Positions 16,793-25,245 of a stretch of DNA of 64,000 nt are shown here, piece by piece. Below the pieces are notes generated by a model that made no database searches, was not told the DNA's origin, and saw only the letters and a program-made list of their open reading frames with translations. Position 1 is the first letter of the stretch. The number at the start of each line of letters is the position of its first letter. The stretch spans positions 62,001 through 126,000 of the forward strand of contig NZ_JAGLCD010000012.1 in NCBI RefSeq assembly GCF_023146395.1, written 5' to 3'. The DNA is from Aeromicrobium sp. (lineage in GTDB: Bacteria; Actinomycetota; Actinomycetes; Propionibacteriales; Nocardioidaceae). The position numbers and the translations under genes were made by a program.

Positions 16793-17740
16793 GTGACGAG
16801 GCGGATCATCCACCGGCGGTTTGTCGCCCTCGGTGACTCCTTCACCGAGGGAATGGGCGACCCCGATCCCCAGCGACCCAACGGTGTGCGCGGGTGGGCC
16901 GACCGGGTCGCCGAGCAGATGTCGGCCGTGACGCCGGGCGTGCAGTACGCCAACCTCGCGATCCGCGGCAAGCGCCTCGAGCAGATCGTCGCGGAGCAGC
17001 TCGGGCCGGCGCTCGCGCTGCGCCCCGACCTCGTCGCGATGTTCGCCGGGGTCAACGACCTGATGCACCTGCGGGTCCGCATGGACGAGCTCATGGCGGT
17101 CTACGAGGACGTCGTCGTCACGGTCCGCGCCACGGGTGCTCGAGTGCTGCTGTTCACGATCAGCGACCCCGAGCCGGTGTGGATCTTCCGTCCCTTCCGG
17201 GGGCGCATCGCAATCTACAACGAGCTCGTCCGGCGGATCGCGCGTCGCCACGGTGCCACCGTCGTCGACCTCTGGGACGTGCTCGATCTGGGTGACCGCC
17301 GGTTGTGGGGCGACGATCGTCTGCACCTGGCCGCGCCGGGGCACGAGATCGTGGCTGGTGCGGTCTGCGAGGCGATCGGCCTCGGGCCCATGGTGCCGGC
17401 CGAGCCGTCGTCGGTGCTCGCTCCGCGCGGGCGCCGGCACCGACTGGCGTGGTTGGCCCGGCACGCGTTCCCGTGGTTCGTGCGCCGTCTGCGCGGGCGG
17501 TCGCTCGGCGACGGCCTCTCGCCGCGGTACCCCGCCCTGACGCCGCCGGTGCTCTCGGGTGCCCCGGTCGTCGGGGCCGAGGTGGCGTCTAGCCTTGCCG
17601 GATGCGATTCCGCCGCTACGTCGCCCTCGGCGACTCCTTCACCGAAGGCGTCGGCGACGCCGACCCCACCCGCCCCAACGGGGTACACGGATGGGCCGAC
17701 CGATGTGCCGCCGCCCTCGCGCAGCACGATCCCGAGCTGA
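16793..17740 (+). CDS. SGNH/GDSL-type hydrolase (tandem copy 1)
   Basis: 315-aa SGNH esterase/lipase-fold protein. The Ser16 nucleophile is in GDSFTEG, the Gly block is YANLAIRG, the Asn block FAGVNDL, and Asp175/His178 lie in DDRLH. There is no signal peptide, so it is probably cytoplasmic; substrate unknown. It is clearly paralogous to the next gene. The frame runs 139 bases into that gene, and its last 46 residues are Ser/Thr/Pro-rich and encoded on top of the paralogue's start in another frame, so the native C-terminus may once have ended near 17590. Confidence 0.85.
   Translation: MTRRIIHRRFVALGDSFTEGMGDPDPQRPNGVRGWADRVAEQMSAVTPGVQYANLAIRGKRLEQIVAEQLGPALALRPDLVAMFAGVNDLMHLRVRMDELMAVYEDVVVTVRATGARVLLFTISDPEPVWIFRPFRGRIAIYNELVRRIARRHGATVVDLWDVLDLGDRRLWGDDRLHLAAPGHEIVAGAVCEAIGLGPMVPAEPSSVLAPRGRRHRLAWLARHAFPWFVRRLRGRSLGDGLSPRYPALTPPVLSGAPVVGAEVASSLAGCDSAATSPSATPSPKASATPTPPAPTGYTDGPTDVPPPSRSTIPS
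17590..17595 (+). promoter_or_regulatory. Leaderless-type -10 box (TAGCCT) inside the upstream gene
   Basis: TAGCCT lies 6 bases before the ATG at 17602, within the 3' part of the first SGNH gene. The second SGNH gene may thus have its own promoter. Confidence 0.5.
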
Positions 17741-18360
17741 CTTACGCGAACCTCGCGATCCGCGGCCGCAAGATGCGGTCGATCCTGGCCGAACAGGTCG
17801 CGCCGGCCCTGGCACTGGAGCCGGATCTCGTGTCGGTCTACGCGGGCGCGAACGACGTGCTGCGGCCCCGGATCGACATCGACGCCCTCGTGGCGGAGTA
17901 CGACACCGCCGTGGCGCGACTCTCGGAGCAGGCGCACGTCGTGATGTTCACGGCGTACGACCCGGGTGAGTCGCCGGTGTTCGCGTTCCTGCGCGGCCGG
18001 TTCGCGATCTACAACGAGCTCGTGCGCGAGGTCGCGGAGCGGCACGGGGCCACGTTGGTCGACTTCTGGCGTCTGCGGGAGTATCGCGACGACCGGTACT
18101 GGGACGTCGATCGCCTGCACATGTCACGGGCTGGCCACGAGCGCATGGCGGCCGCGGTGCTCGACGCGCTCGGCGTCGAGCACGACCTCCGGCCGCCGGT
18201 GCTGCCGCCGCCCCCGCCGCTGACGCCGGCGGAGCGCCGCTCGGCCCATCTCGCCTGGGCCCGCGAGCACGCCGGCCCGTGGGTCGGTCGTCGCCTCCGC
18301 GGCACCTCCTCCGGCGACACCCTCACCCCCCGGTGGCCCACCCCCGTCACCCCCACCTGA
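17602..18360 (+). CDS. SGNH/GDSL-type hydrolase (tandem copy 2)
   Basis: 252-aa paralogue of the preceding gene. Ser12 lies in GDSFTEG, then YANLAIRG, YAGANDVL and the Asp170/His173 dyad in DRLH. Long stretches match copy 1 (RPNGV.GWADR, IYNELVR..A.RHGAT), so this is a tandem duplication that has diverged. A proline-rich linker (PPVLPPPPPLTP) precedes a basic C-terminal tail. No secretion signal. Substrate unknown. A 22-bp-unit repeat starts 5 bases after its stop. Confidence 0.87.
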   Translation: MRFRRYVALGDSFTEGVGDADPTRPNGVHGWADRCAAALAQHDPELTYANLAIRGRKMRSILAEQVAPALALEPDLVSVYAGANDVLRPRIDIDALVAEYDTAVARLSEQAHVVMFTAYDPGESPVFAFLRGRFAIYNELVREVAERHGATLVDFWRLREYRDDRYWDVDRLHMSRAGHERMAAAVLDALGVEHDLRPPVLPPPPPLTPAERRSAHLAWAREHAGPWVGRRLRGTSSGDTLTPRWPTPVTPT

Positions 18361-18364
18361 GTAA

Positions 18365-18473
18365 CGCTCGCGAGAGACTTTGTTGGTGGCCACGAGAGAG
18401 TTTGTTGGTGGTCAGGAGAGACTTCGTGCCAACGACGTCTCTCGCCGGTACCAACAATCTCTCTCGCGAGCGG
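18365..18473. repeat. 22-bp-unit repeat element, inverted form (copy A2)
   Basis: The left arm begins CGCTCGCGAGAGACTTTGTT and carries two further direct units (CACGAGAGAGTTTGTTGG; CAGGAGAGACTTCGTG). The right arm ends with the inverted unit CAATCTCTCTCGCGAGCGG. It lies 5 bases after the SGNH stop and 4 bases before the menF stop, exactly filling a convergent intergenic gap. Confidence 0.85.
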
Positions 18474-18477
18474 AACT

Positions 18478-19734
18478 TCAGTCGCGGGGGGAGAGGGCCG
18501 CGCGGACCGGGATGAGCTTGGCGTCGGACTCCGCGAGCTCGTCGGCGGGCACCGAGCCGGCGACGATGCCGCAGCCGGCGAAGAGTCGGGCCGAGCGGGC
18601 GTCCGGGGCCAGCTCGGCCGAGCGCAGCCCGATGCCCCACTCGCCGTCGCCGTTGCCGTCGATCCAGCCGACCGGACCGGCGTAGCGCCCGCGGTCGAGC
18701 CCCTCGATCTGCGCGATCAGCTCGACCGCGTCGGCCGTGGGAGTGCCGCCGACCGCGGCCGACGGGTGGAGGTCGGCCACGACCGAGAGCACCGACGTGC
18801 CCGCGGGGACCACCCCGGCGACGTCGGTGGCGAGGTGCATGACGTTGGGCAGGTGCAGCACGAAGGGTGACTCCGAGCGCTGCACCGCCGAGCAGTGGGT
18901 GTGGAGTGCGTCGGCGACCGACCGCACGGCGTACTCGTGCTCCTCGAGGTCCTTGCTGGACCGCGCGAGCGATCCAGCCAGGGCCGCGTCGTGCGCGTCG
19001 TCACCCGTGCGGCGGATCGTGCCGGCGAGCACCCGCGAGGTCACGAGGCCGCGATCAAGCCGCACGAGCATCTCCGGAGTCGAGCCGAAGAAGCCGTCGA
19101 CGTGGAACGTCCAGCAGGCCGGGTAGTCGCGGGCGAGCCGGCTCAGCGGCCAGCGGACGTCGAGCGGTCGCTCGAACTCGGCGCGGCTGGCTCGCGCGAG
19201 CACGACCTTGTCCAGCTCGTCGGCGTCGATGCGCCGGACCGCCGCGCCGACGGCATCGGTCCAGGCGTCGACGTCGCCGTCGTCGAAGGTGACCGCTCCG
19301 GGCCGCTGGGGGCGGTCGCCGGGGTGCAGGTCGGGGACGGGAGCCAGGGCCGTGCCGATCGTGGAGACCCAGGCGCGCCCGTCCCGGCGGCCCACGACGA
19401 CCTCCGGCACGGTCAGGTGGGCGGCCCCGTCGGCGGCGAAGTCGAACGTGCCGAACGCCACGAGCCCCGAGCCCGGCGCCTCGAGGTCGTCCCGCACGAC
19501 GGCCTGGTGGCGCACGGTGTCCCACCAGCGCGAGGCCTCGTCGAACCGATCGGCACCGGTGACGTCGAAGCTCGCCGCCCGGCCCCAGCCCACGAGGCCG
19601 TCGCCATCGTGCACCCAGGCGAGGAAGTCGCGCTCGGGCACGAGGTCCAGGAGGTCGTCGACCTCGACCTGGTGGGTGCGAACCAGCAGGCGCACGGGGG
19701 CGTCCGAGGCAGCGGGTTCGGCGGGGTTGGTCAC
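18478..19734 (-). CDS. menF: Isochorismate synthase MenF
   Basis: Chorismate-utilising enzyme making isochorismate for menaquinone. 418 aa. The C-terminal chorismate-binding domain has [50 protein letters not shown], the HLATDVAGV region, [14 protein letters not shown] and a final [14 protein letters not shown]...[10 protein letters not shown]. The GTG at 19734 was chosen because a TATCGT box sits 8 bases upstream and the longer frame runs into menG. The menaquinone context favours MenF over a siderophore-type EntC. Confidence 0.88.
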   Translation of the reverse strand: MTNPAEPAASDAPVRLLVRTHQVEVDDLLDLVPERDFLAWVHDGDGLVGWGRAASFDVTGADRFDEASRWWDTVRHQAVVRDDLEAPGSGLVAFGTFDFAADGAAHLTVPEVVVGRRDGRAWVSTIGTALAPVPDLHPGDRPQRPGAVTFDDGDVDAWTDAVGAAVRRIDADELDKVVLARASRAEFERPLDVRWPLSRLARDYPACWTFHVDGFFGSTPEMLVRLDRGLVTSRVLAGTIRRTGDDAHDAALAGSLARSSKDLEEHEYAVRSVADALHTHCSAVQRSESPFVLHLPNVMHLATDVAGVVPAGTSVLSVVADLHPSAAVGGTPTADAVELIAQIEGLDRGRYAGPVGWIDGNGDGEWGIGLRSAELAPDARSARLFAGCGIVAGSVPADELAESDAKLIPVRAALSPRD

Positions 19735-19742
19735 GACGATCC

Positions 19743-19748
19743 ACGATA
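19743..19748 (-). promoter_or_regulatory. Leaderless-type -10 box (TATCGT) of menF
   Basis: On the minus strand TATCGT lies 8 bases before the menF GTG at 19734, inside the 33-base gap to divergent menG. Confidence 0.4.
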
Positions 19749-19767
19749 CCCGTGGGAGAGTGATCCG

Positions 19768-20463
19768 GTGAGTCGAGCCGACCTGGACAAGGACCCCCGC
19801 GAGGTCGCGAGCATGTTCGACCAGGTCGCCGCGCGGTACGACCTCACCAACGACGTGCTGTCGCTCGGACAGGACCGGCGCTGGCGTCGCGCCGTCGTTG
19901 CCCTCGTCGACCCGCAGCCGGGTGAGCGGGTCCTCGACCTCGCAGCCGGCACCGGCACCTCGTCTGAACCCTTCGCGGCAGCGGGTGCGCACGTCGTGCC
20001 GTGCGACTTCTCGCTTGGCATGCTGCGGGTCGGCAAGCGGCAGTTCCCCGACCTGCCGTTCACGGCGGGCGACGGCATGCGGCTGCCCTTCGCCGACGAC
20101 TCCTTCGACGCCGTCACGATCTCGTTCGGTCTGCGCAACATCCACGACCCGGTCGAGGGCCTGCGCGAGCTGCTGCGGGTCACCCGGCCGGGCGGGCGCA
20201 TCGTGGTGTGCGAGTTCAGCACGCCCACGTGGGCGCCGTTCCGCGGGCTCTACGTCAACTACCTGATGCGGGCCCTGCCGCCGGTCGCCCGGGCCGTGTC
20301 GTCGAATCCCGACTCGTACGTCTACCTCGCCGAGTCCATCCGTGCGTGGCCCGACCAGAAGGGGCTCGCGCTGCGGTTCGTCGAGGCGGGCTGGGGGCGA
20401 GTCGAGTGGCACAACCTCACCGGCGGCATCGTCGTCCTGCACCACTCCGTCAAGCCGGGCTGA
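19768..20463 (+). CDS. menG: Demethylmenaquinone methyltransferase MenG/UbiE
   Basis: SAM-dependent C-methyltransferase completing menaquinone. 231 aa. The N-terminal signature is [32 protein letters not shown] motif I is DLAAGTGT at residues 57-64, then [27 protein letters not shown] and the UbiE/MenG C-terminal signature ending [22 protein letters not shown] at 19768 is the first start giving the family N-terminus. Divergent from menF. A 22-bp-unit repeat begins 3 bases after the stop. Confidence 0.93.
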   Translation: MSRADLDKDPREVASMFDQVAARYDLTNDVLSLGQDRRWRRAVVALVDPQPGERVLDLAAGTGTSSEPFAAAGAHVVPCDFSLGMLRVGKRQFPDLPFTAGDGMRLPFADDSFDAVTISFGLRNIHDPVEGLRELLRVTRPGGRIVVCEFSTPTWAPFRGLYVNYLMRALPPVARAVSSNPDSYVYLAESIRAWPDQKGLALRFVEAGWGRVEWHNLTGGIVVLHHSVKPG

Positions 20464-20465
20464 CG

Positions 20466-20533
20466 GCCAACAAAGTCGCTCGCGACCACCAACAAGGTCG
20501 CTCCTGACCACCAACAAAGTCTCTCGCGAGCGG
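20466..20533. repeat. 22-bp-unit repeat element, half form (copy A3)
   Basis: Three direct 22-base units run head to tail (CCAACAAAGTCGCTCGCGACCA and two variants), the last ending in the terminal CTCTCGCGAGCGG arm. Only the right-hand orientation is present. It begins 3 bases after the menG stop and ends 22 bases before the convergent P-loop gene. Confidence 0.85.
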
Positions 20534-20555
20534 AACCTCGAGGGTGTGGCGGAAC

Positions 20556-21092
20556 CTAGAGGGTCGTGAGGAAGGCGTCGGCGGCCGTCTGGCTCCGGAG
20601 GTGGACCAGGGCGAGGTCGGGATGGCTGAGCTGAGCCTCGGGGACGAGCGTGCGGTAGTCGTGGCGGGTGCGCCAGGCCCACCGGATGATGTGGTTCGGC
20701 TCGGTGACGATGGTGCGCAACGGAGGCTCGACGTTGCCGGCCCACAGCTCGGTGCGGTGGCGCACGCGTCCGACGGTGCGCCGGGTCAGGCGCGTCATCG
20801 TGACCCGCAGCGGCAGGTCGAGCCAGACCAGCAGCTGCGCGCGGGCCGCCAGCACAGGACGAGCCTGCGGGTACTGCCACTCGGTGACCCAGGCGTCGGA
20901 CTCGGCCAGCGCGAGCACCTCGGCGTCGAACTCGGGTCGCGGTGTCCAGGCGGGGCCGTGGTGGAGCGCGTCGAGCTCGGTGTAGGGAAGGTCCGCGGCA
21001 TCGGCGATACGCCGGGCCAGGGTGGACTTGCCGGCGCCCGGGCGCCCCGCGACGAGAACCCGTCGGACGGGGCTTTCCGGACCGGGGTGCAC
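20556..21092 (-). CDS. P-loop NTPase, adenylate/shikimate kinase-like
   Basis: 178-aa P-loop protein. Walker A is GRPGAGKS at residues 16-23; YTELDALHHGPAWTPR follows, a pattern seen in small kinases annotated as adenylate kinase-like or topology-modulation proteins. LLVWLDLPLRVTMTRLTRRTVGR gives the lid/arginine region. Acceptor substrate unknown. The GTG start at 21092 lies 54 bases from the first CRP-like site of the nuo promoter, so the two divergent promoters may share control. Convergent with menG. Confidence 0.75.
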   Translation of the reverse strand: MHPGPESPVRRVLVAGRPGAGKSTLARRIADAADLPYTELDALHHGPAWTPRPEFDAEVLALAESDAWVTEWQYPQARPVLAARAQLLVWLDLPLRVTMTRLTRRTVGRVRHRTELWAGNVEPPLRTIVTEPNHIIRWAWRTRHDYRTLVPEAQLSHPDLALVHLRSQTAADAFLTTL

Positions 21093-21145
21093 GGGTCCAT
21101 CCTGCCGCAGCCGGACCCCGCCGGCGGACCCCGCGACACGCTTAG

Positions 21146-21161
21146 TGTGACCTAAGTTACA
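21146..21161. promoter_or_regulatory. CRP/GlxR-like site 1 upstream of nuo
   Basis: TGTGACCTAAGTTACA matches the actinobacterial CRP/GlxR consensus TGTGANNTANNTCACA at all but one fixed position. Its centre is about 40 bases before a transcription start inferred from the TAGCGT hexamer at 21181-21186, a position typical of activation. Confidence 0.6.
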
Positions 21162-21180
21162 AGGGACCCCCAGGCGGGCG

Positions 21181-21186
21181 TAGCGT
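21181..21186 (+). promoter_or_regulatory. Possible nuo operon -10 box (TAGCGT)
   Basis: TAGCGT lies between the two CRP-like palindromes. Transcription would start near 21193, giving a leader of about 65 bases with a good Shine-Dalgarno (GGGAGG, 21248-21253) before the nuoA ATG. Confidence 0.4.
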
Positions 21187-21201
21187 GTGCTTCGACGTGG
21201 A

Positions 21202-21217
21202 TGTGACCCGGTTCACA
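21202..21217. promoter_or_regulatory. CRP/GlxR-like site 2 upstream of nuo
   Basis: TGTGACCCGGTTCACA is a perfect TGTGA-N6-TCACA palindrome, 56 bases downstream of site 1. If the promoter lies at 21181 this copy is in the leader, where binding would repress. The pair suggests cAMP- or redox-linked control of Complex I. Confidence 0.65.
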
Positions 21218-21257
21218 GCCCGTCGATCATCCGACCGAATGCCCTGCGGGAGGTGCG

Positions 21258-21617
21258 ATGGACGCCTACACCCCGGTCCTGGTGCTGGGCGCGCTCGCCG
21301 CGGGCTTTGCCGTGTTCAGCATCGCGATCGCGCCGCTCACCGGCCCGCGCCGGTACAACCGCGCCAAGCTCGACCGGTACGAGTCGGGCATCTCGCCGAG
21401 CCCCCTGCCCGACGGTGGCGGCAAGGTCAGCGTCAAGTACTTCTTCACCGCGATGATGTTCATCGTCTTCGACATCGAGATCGTCTTCCTGTACCCGTTC
21501 GCGGTCGCCTTCGACCAGCTCACGTGGTTCGCGGTCCTCGCGGTGCTGCTCTTCCTCGTCAACCTCACGATCGTCTACGCCTACGAGTGGCGTCGCGGTG
21601 GAATGGAGTGGACCTGA
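21258..21617 (+). CDS. nuoA: NADH-quinone oxidoreductase subunit A
   Basis: Small membrane subunit of Complex I. 119 aa with three helices and the characteristic loop [13 protein letters not shown] followed by [23 protein letters not shown], which lies at the quinone-site interface. The ATG has a clear GGGAGG ribosome site. First gene of nuoA-N. The stop and the nuoB ATG share one base (TGATG). Confidence 0.95.
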   Translation: MDAYTPVLVLGALAAGFAVFSIAIAPLTGPRRYNRAKLDRYESGISPSPLPDGGGKVSVKYFFTAMMFIVFDIEIVFLYPFAVAFDQLTWFAVLAVLLFLVNLTIVYAYEWRRGGMEWT

Positions 21618-22171
21618 TGGGTCTGGAGGAGAAGCTCCCCAGCGGAGTCCTGCTGTCGACCGTCGAAGGCCTCGCGGGCTACATGCGCAAGGCCTCGTTC
21701 TGGCCGGCCACGTTCGGCCTGGCGTGCTGCGCGATCGAGATGATGACGTTCGGTGCGCCGCGGTTCGACTCGTCACGTTTCGGCATGGAGGTCTTCCGGC
21801 CCAGCCCCCGTCAGGCCGACCTGATGATCGTGGCGGGCCGGGTCAGCAACAAGATGGCGCCCGTCCTGCGGCAGATCTACGACCAGATGGCCGAGCCGAA
21901 GTACGTGCTGGCGATGGGCGTGTGCGCGAGCTCGGGCGGCATGTTCAACAACTACGCGATCGTGCAGGGGGTCGACCACGTCGTGCCGGTCGACATGTAC
22001 CTCCCGGGCTGCCCGCCGCGTCCGGAGATGCTGATCGACGCCGTGCTCAAGCTGCACGACAAGATCCAGCACACCAAGCTCGGCGTGAACCGCGAGAACG
22101 AGATCACCGAGCTCGAGACCGTCGCGCTGTCCGCCACCCCGACCCTGGCGCAGAAGGGCTTGCTGAGGTGA
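21617..22171 (+). CDS. nuoB: NADH-quinone oxidoreductase subunit B
   Basis: Peripheral subunit carrying cluster N2, the 4Fe-4S centre that reduces quinone. 184 aa. The tandem cysteines Cys37-Cys38 (LACCAIEMM), Cys103 ([10 protein letters not shown]) and Cys132 (LPGCPPRPE) are all present. Starts inside the nuoA stop and its own stop overlaps the nuoC GTG. The longer upstream frame belongs to nuoA. Confidence 0.95.
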   Translation: MGLEEKLPSGVLLSTVEGLAGYMRKASFWPATFGLACCAIEMMTFGAPRFDSSRFGMEVFRPSPRQADLMIVAGRVSNKMAPVLRQIYDQMAEPKYVLAMGVCASSGGMFNNYAIVQGVDHVVPVDMYLPGCPPRPEMLIDAVLKLHDKIQHTKLGVNRENEITELETVALSATPTLAQKGLLR

Positions 22172-22890
22172 CCGACGAGACGGCCACGCCCGGCTCGGTG
22201 CCGGGGGACGACGTCGTGCCCAGCGACGCCCAGCAGCTCGAGGTCATCGGGGTGCGCGAAGGCGCCTTCGGGGTCTCCGGTTCCGGTGACACCAGCGGCT
22301 TCGGTGGCCTGACCCGTCCGGTCGTGATGCCGCCGGCGAGCACGGCGCCGTTCGGGGGCTGGTTCGACGAGGTCGCCGAGCACCTGGTCGACGGAGTGGG
22401 GGAGGCCGGGACCGGCGGCGCGATCGAGAAGGTCGTGGTCGACCGCGGCGAGATCACGTTCCACGTCCGCCGCGAGCTGCTCGTCGAGACCGCACGACAC
22501 CTGCGCGACGACCCGACTCTGCGCTTCGAGCTGTGCTCGTCGCTGTCGGCCGTGCACTACCCGGGCGAGGTCGGCCGCGAGCTGCACGTCGTGATCCACC
22601 TGACCTCGATGAGCTTCCGGCGTCGGATCCGCGTCGAGGTCTCGGTCGCCGACGCCGATCCGCACCTGCCGAGCATCGTGGGCGTGTACCCGACGGCGGA
22701 CTGGCACGAGCGTGAGGCGTGGGACATGTTCGGCATCGTCTTCGACGGCCACCCGGGCCTGACCCGCATCCTGATGCCGGACGACTGGCCCGGGCACCCG
22801 CAGCGCAAGGACTACCCCCTGGGCGGCATCCCGGTCGAGTACAAGGGTGCGACGATCCCGGCCCCCGACGAGCGCCGGAGGTACAGCTGA
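22168..22890 (+). CDS. nuoC: NADH-quinone oxidoreductase subunit C
   Basis: 30-kDa subunit of the Complex I peripheral arm. 240 aa. The first 60 residues are a low-complexity, acidic/Gly-rich extension common in actinobacterial NuoC. The conserved core follows, with [20 protein letters not shown] and the signature [32 protein letters not shown] start overlapping nuoB; the stop shares one base with the nuoD ATG. Confidence 0.93.
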   Translation: MTDETATPGSVPGDDVVPSDAQQLEVIGVREGAFGVSGSGDTSGFGGLTRPVVMPPASTAPFGGWFDEVAEHLVDGVGEAGTGGAIEKVVVDRGEITFHVRRELLVETARHLRDDPTLRFELCSSLSAVHYPGEVGRELHVVIHLTSMSFRRRIRVEVSVADADPHLPSIVGVYPTADWHEREAWDMFGIVFDGHPGLTRILMPDDWPGHPQRKDYPLGGIPVEYKGATIPAPDERRRYS

Positions 22891-24224
22891 TGACGACCAC
22901 GAACGACCCGTACGCGGGCACGACCGAGTCGGCCGACGGACCCGTCTTCACCGTGACCGGTCAGGACTGGGACACGATCGACCCGTCCCTGGCCGACGGC
23001 GACCACATCGTCGTCAACATGGGCCCGCAGCACCCGTCGACCCACGGCGTGCTCCGCCTCGTGCTCGAGATCGACGGCGAGTCCGTCACCGACGCGCGCG
23101 CCGGCATCGGCTACCTGCACACGGGCATCGAGAAGAACATGGAGTACCGCACGTGGACGCAGGGCGTCACGTTCTGCACCCGCATGGACTACGTGGCGCC
23201 CTTCTCCAACGAGGCGGCGTACGTCGCGGCGGTCGAGCGGCTGCTGCAGATCGAGGACCAGGTGCCCCAGCGGGCGCAGGACATCCGCATCCTGATGCTC
23301 GAGCTCAATCGCATCAGCTCCCACCTGGTGTGCATCGCCACGGGCGGCATGGAGATCGGCGCACTGACCGTCATGACGTGCGGCTTCCGCGACCGTGAGC
23401 TGATCCTGGACTGCTTCGAGGCGATCAGCGGCCTGCGCATGAACCACGCGTACTTCCGGCCCGGCGGCGTCGCGCTCGACCTGCCCGACGACGGACTCCA
23501 GCGGGTCCGCGACACCGTGGCGGTGCTGCGCAAGCGCCTGCCGGAGTATGCCGCGCTGTGCAACGCCAACCCGATCTTCAAGCGCCGGCTCAAGGGAGTC
23601 GGCCACCTCGAGCTCTCCGGCTGCCTCGCGCTCGGCCTGACCGGTCCGGTGCTGCGCGCCACCGGCTACGACTGGGACCTGCGGCGCACCCAGCCCTACT
23701 GGGGCTACGACACGTACGACTTCGACGTCGTCACGTGGGACGAGCCCGACGCCTACGGTCGCTTCCGCGTCCGCCTCGACGAGATGTGGGAGTCGCTGCG
23801 CATCGTGGAGCAGTGCCTCGCCCGCCTGGCTGACTCCCAGGGTGAGCCGACCATGGTCGCCGACCGCAAGATCGCCTGGCCCTCGCAGCTCTCGGTCGGC
23901 GCCGACGGCCAGGGCAACTCCGCCGAGCACATCGCCCACATCATGGGCGAGTCGATGGAGGCCCTGATCCACCACTTCAAGCTCGTGACGGAAGGCTTCC
24001 GGGTGCCGCCCGGACAGGTCTACACCGCGGTCGAGTCGCCGCGCGGCGAGATCGGCTGCCACGCGGTCTCCGACGGCGGCACCCGCCCGTACCGCGTGCA
24101 CTTCCGCGATCCCTCGTTCGTCAACCTGCAGGGCACCTCGATCATGAGCGAGGGCAGCATGATCTCCGACGTCATCGTCGCCGTCGCCAGCATCGACCCC
24201 GTCATGGGCGGTGTCGACCGATGA
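22890..24224 (+). CDS. nuoD: NADH-quinone oxidoreductase subunit D
   Basis: 49-kDa subunit forming the quinone pocket with NuoB. 444 aa. [22 protein letters not shown] contains the quinone-contact His; [16 protein letters not shown] and [29 protein letters not shown] follow, with a C-terminal [23 protein letters not shown]. After its stop the operon is interrupted by about 193 bases of repeat-like DNA before nuoE. Confidence 0.95.
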   Translation: MTTTNDPYAGTTESADGPVFTVTGQDWDTIDPSLADGDHIVVNMGPQHPSTHGVLRLVLEIDGESVTDARAGIGYLHTGIEKNMEYRTWTQGVTFCTRMDYVAPFSNEAAYVAAVERLLQIEDQVPQRAQDIRILMLELNRISSHLVCIATGGMEIGALTVMTCGFRDRELILDCFEAISGLRMNHAYFRPGGVALDLPDDGLQRVRDTVAVLRKRLPEYAALCNANPIFKRRLKGVGHLELSGCLALGLTGPVLRATGYDWDLRRTQPYWGYDTYDFDVVTWDEPDAYGRFRVRLDEMWESLRIVEQCLARLADSQGEPTMVADRKIAWPSQLSVGADGQGNSAEHIAHIMGESMEALIHHFKLVTEGFRVPPGQVYTAVESPRGEIGCHAVSDGGTRPYRVHFRDPSFVNLQGTSIMSEGSMISDVIVAVASIDPVMGGVDR

Positions 24225-24417
24225 GCCTGCTCGCTTCGCATCGCAGTCTCACCGGCCGCCTCGCGGCTTCGCCGCGCCGTGCTTCGCACGGACCGCTGCC
24301 TCGCTTCGCTCGGCCGATGGTGGCGGCCAGTGGTGGCGGCCCGCTGGAAGCGTTGCCGCGCTTCGCGCGGACCACTGCCTCGCTTCGCTCGGCCCTCGGA
24401 TCCTCCGGGGGTTGCTC
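24225..24417. repeat. CTTCGC-rich repeat insert between nuoD and nuoE
   Basis: Low-complexity, dyad-rich DNA with many CTTCGC/GCGAAG motifs. Two near-identical blocks contain CTGCCTCGCTTCGCTCGGCC (around 24296-24315 and 24375-24394). The reverse complement of the same motif occurs at 56990-57007. The insert has no stop in the nuoE frame, but the translation is Arg/Ala/Ser-rich and unlike NuoE. A typical nuoD-nuoE junction has no such gap, so I read it as an inserted repeat. Confidence 0.65.
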
Positions 24418-25245
24418 ATGAGCGTCTTCGATGAGGCGACGGTGGGGGAGCTGCGGGAGCTGATGGGGCGGTACCCGCAGGCGCGGTCGGCGCTGCTGCC
24501 GATGCTGCACCTCCTGCAGTCGGTCGAGGGTCACGTGTCCACCGCCGGCATCGAGCTGTGCGCCGAGCTGCTGGACCTGAGCGCAGCGGAGGTGTCAGGT
24601 GTTGCGACGTTCTACACGATGTACAAGCGCCGCCCGATGGGCACGCACCACGTGGGGGTCTGTACCAACACGCTGTGCGCCGTGATGGGTGGCGACGCGA
24701 TCTTCGAGCGGCTCAGCGACCACCTCGGCGTGGGGCACGACGAGACCACGGAGGACGGCCAGGTCACGCTCGAGCGCGTCGAGTGCAACGCCGCGTGCGA
24801 CTTCGCACCGGTCATGATGGTCAACTGGGAGTTTTTCGACCGCCAGGACCCCGCGAGCGCGGTCGAGCTGGTCGACCGCCTGCGTGACGGCGAGCAGGTG
24901 GCCTCGCCACGGGGCGCCGAGATCACCTCCTGGCGCGAGGCCGAGCGGGTGCTCGCCGGCTTCGAGGACGGGCGCGTCGACGAGGGCCCGGCCGCGGGTG
25001 ACGCCTCGCTCGTCGGCCTCGAGATCGCGAACGAGCGCGGCTGGTCGGCGCCGGTCGCCGACTCCGCCGCGTCCGCGGCACAGGAGTCGAAGGGCGAGGC
25101 CGTCGCCGAGGCTGACACCCAGCGAGCCGAGTCGGAGACCGTGGCCGAGGAGTCCGGGGCCGACGTCGAGGGGGGCGCGGGAGATCGGCAGGAAGCCTCC
25201 GGCGGGGGTTCCGAGCCGCAGGCGGAAGGGAAGGCCGATGACTGA
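24418..25245 (+). CDS. nuoE: NADH-quinone oxidoreductase subunit E
   Basis: 24-kDa subunit with the N1a 2Fe-2S centre. 275 aa. The cluster ligands are Cys82 and Cys87 (VCTNTLCAVMGG) and Cys123 and Cys127 (ECNAACDFAPVMMVN). The conserved domain ends near residue 170. About 100 extra residues are Ala/Glu-rich and finish with SGGGSEPQAEG, a repeat-derived segment like that in NuoJ. The ATG at 24418 starts the family sequence MSVFDEATVGELRELMGRYP; an in-frame GTG at 24211 would only add the repeat insert. The stop overlaps the nuoF ATG region. Confidence 0.92.
   Translation: MSVFDEATVGELRELMGRYPQARSALLPMLHLLQSVEGHVSTAGIELCAELLDLSAAEVSGVATFYTMYKRRPMGTHHVGVCTNTLCAVMGGDAIFERLSDHLGVGHDETTEDGQVTLERVECNAACDFAPVMMVNWEFFDRQDPASAVELVDRLRDGEQVASPRGAEITSWREAERVLAGFEDGRVDEGPAAGDASLVGLEIANERGWSAPVADSAASAAQESKGEAVAEADTQRAESETVAEESGADVEGGAGDRQEASGGGSEPQAEGKADD
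25196..25231. repeat. GGCGGGGGTTCC repeat unit in the nuoE tail
   Basis: A unit GGCGGGGGTTCCGAGCCGCA followed by GGCGGAAGG encodes GGGSEPQAEG. It is a diverged copy of the unit repeated in the 3' end of nuoJ (31786-31925). Confidence 0.6.

Noticed and set aside
24211-24417. Upstream GTG start for nuoE
   Set aside because: It would add 69 residues encoded entirely by repeat DNA; the ATG at 24418 begins the conserved NuoE sequence.
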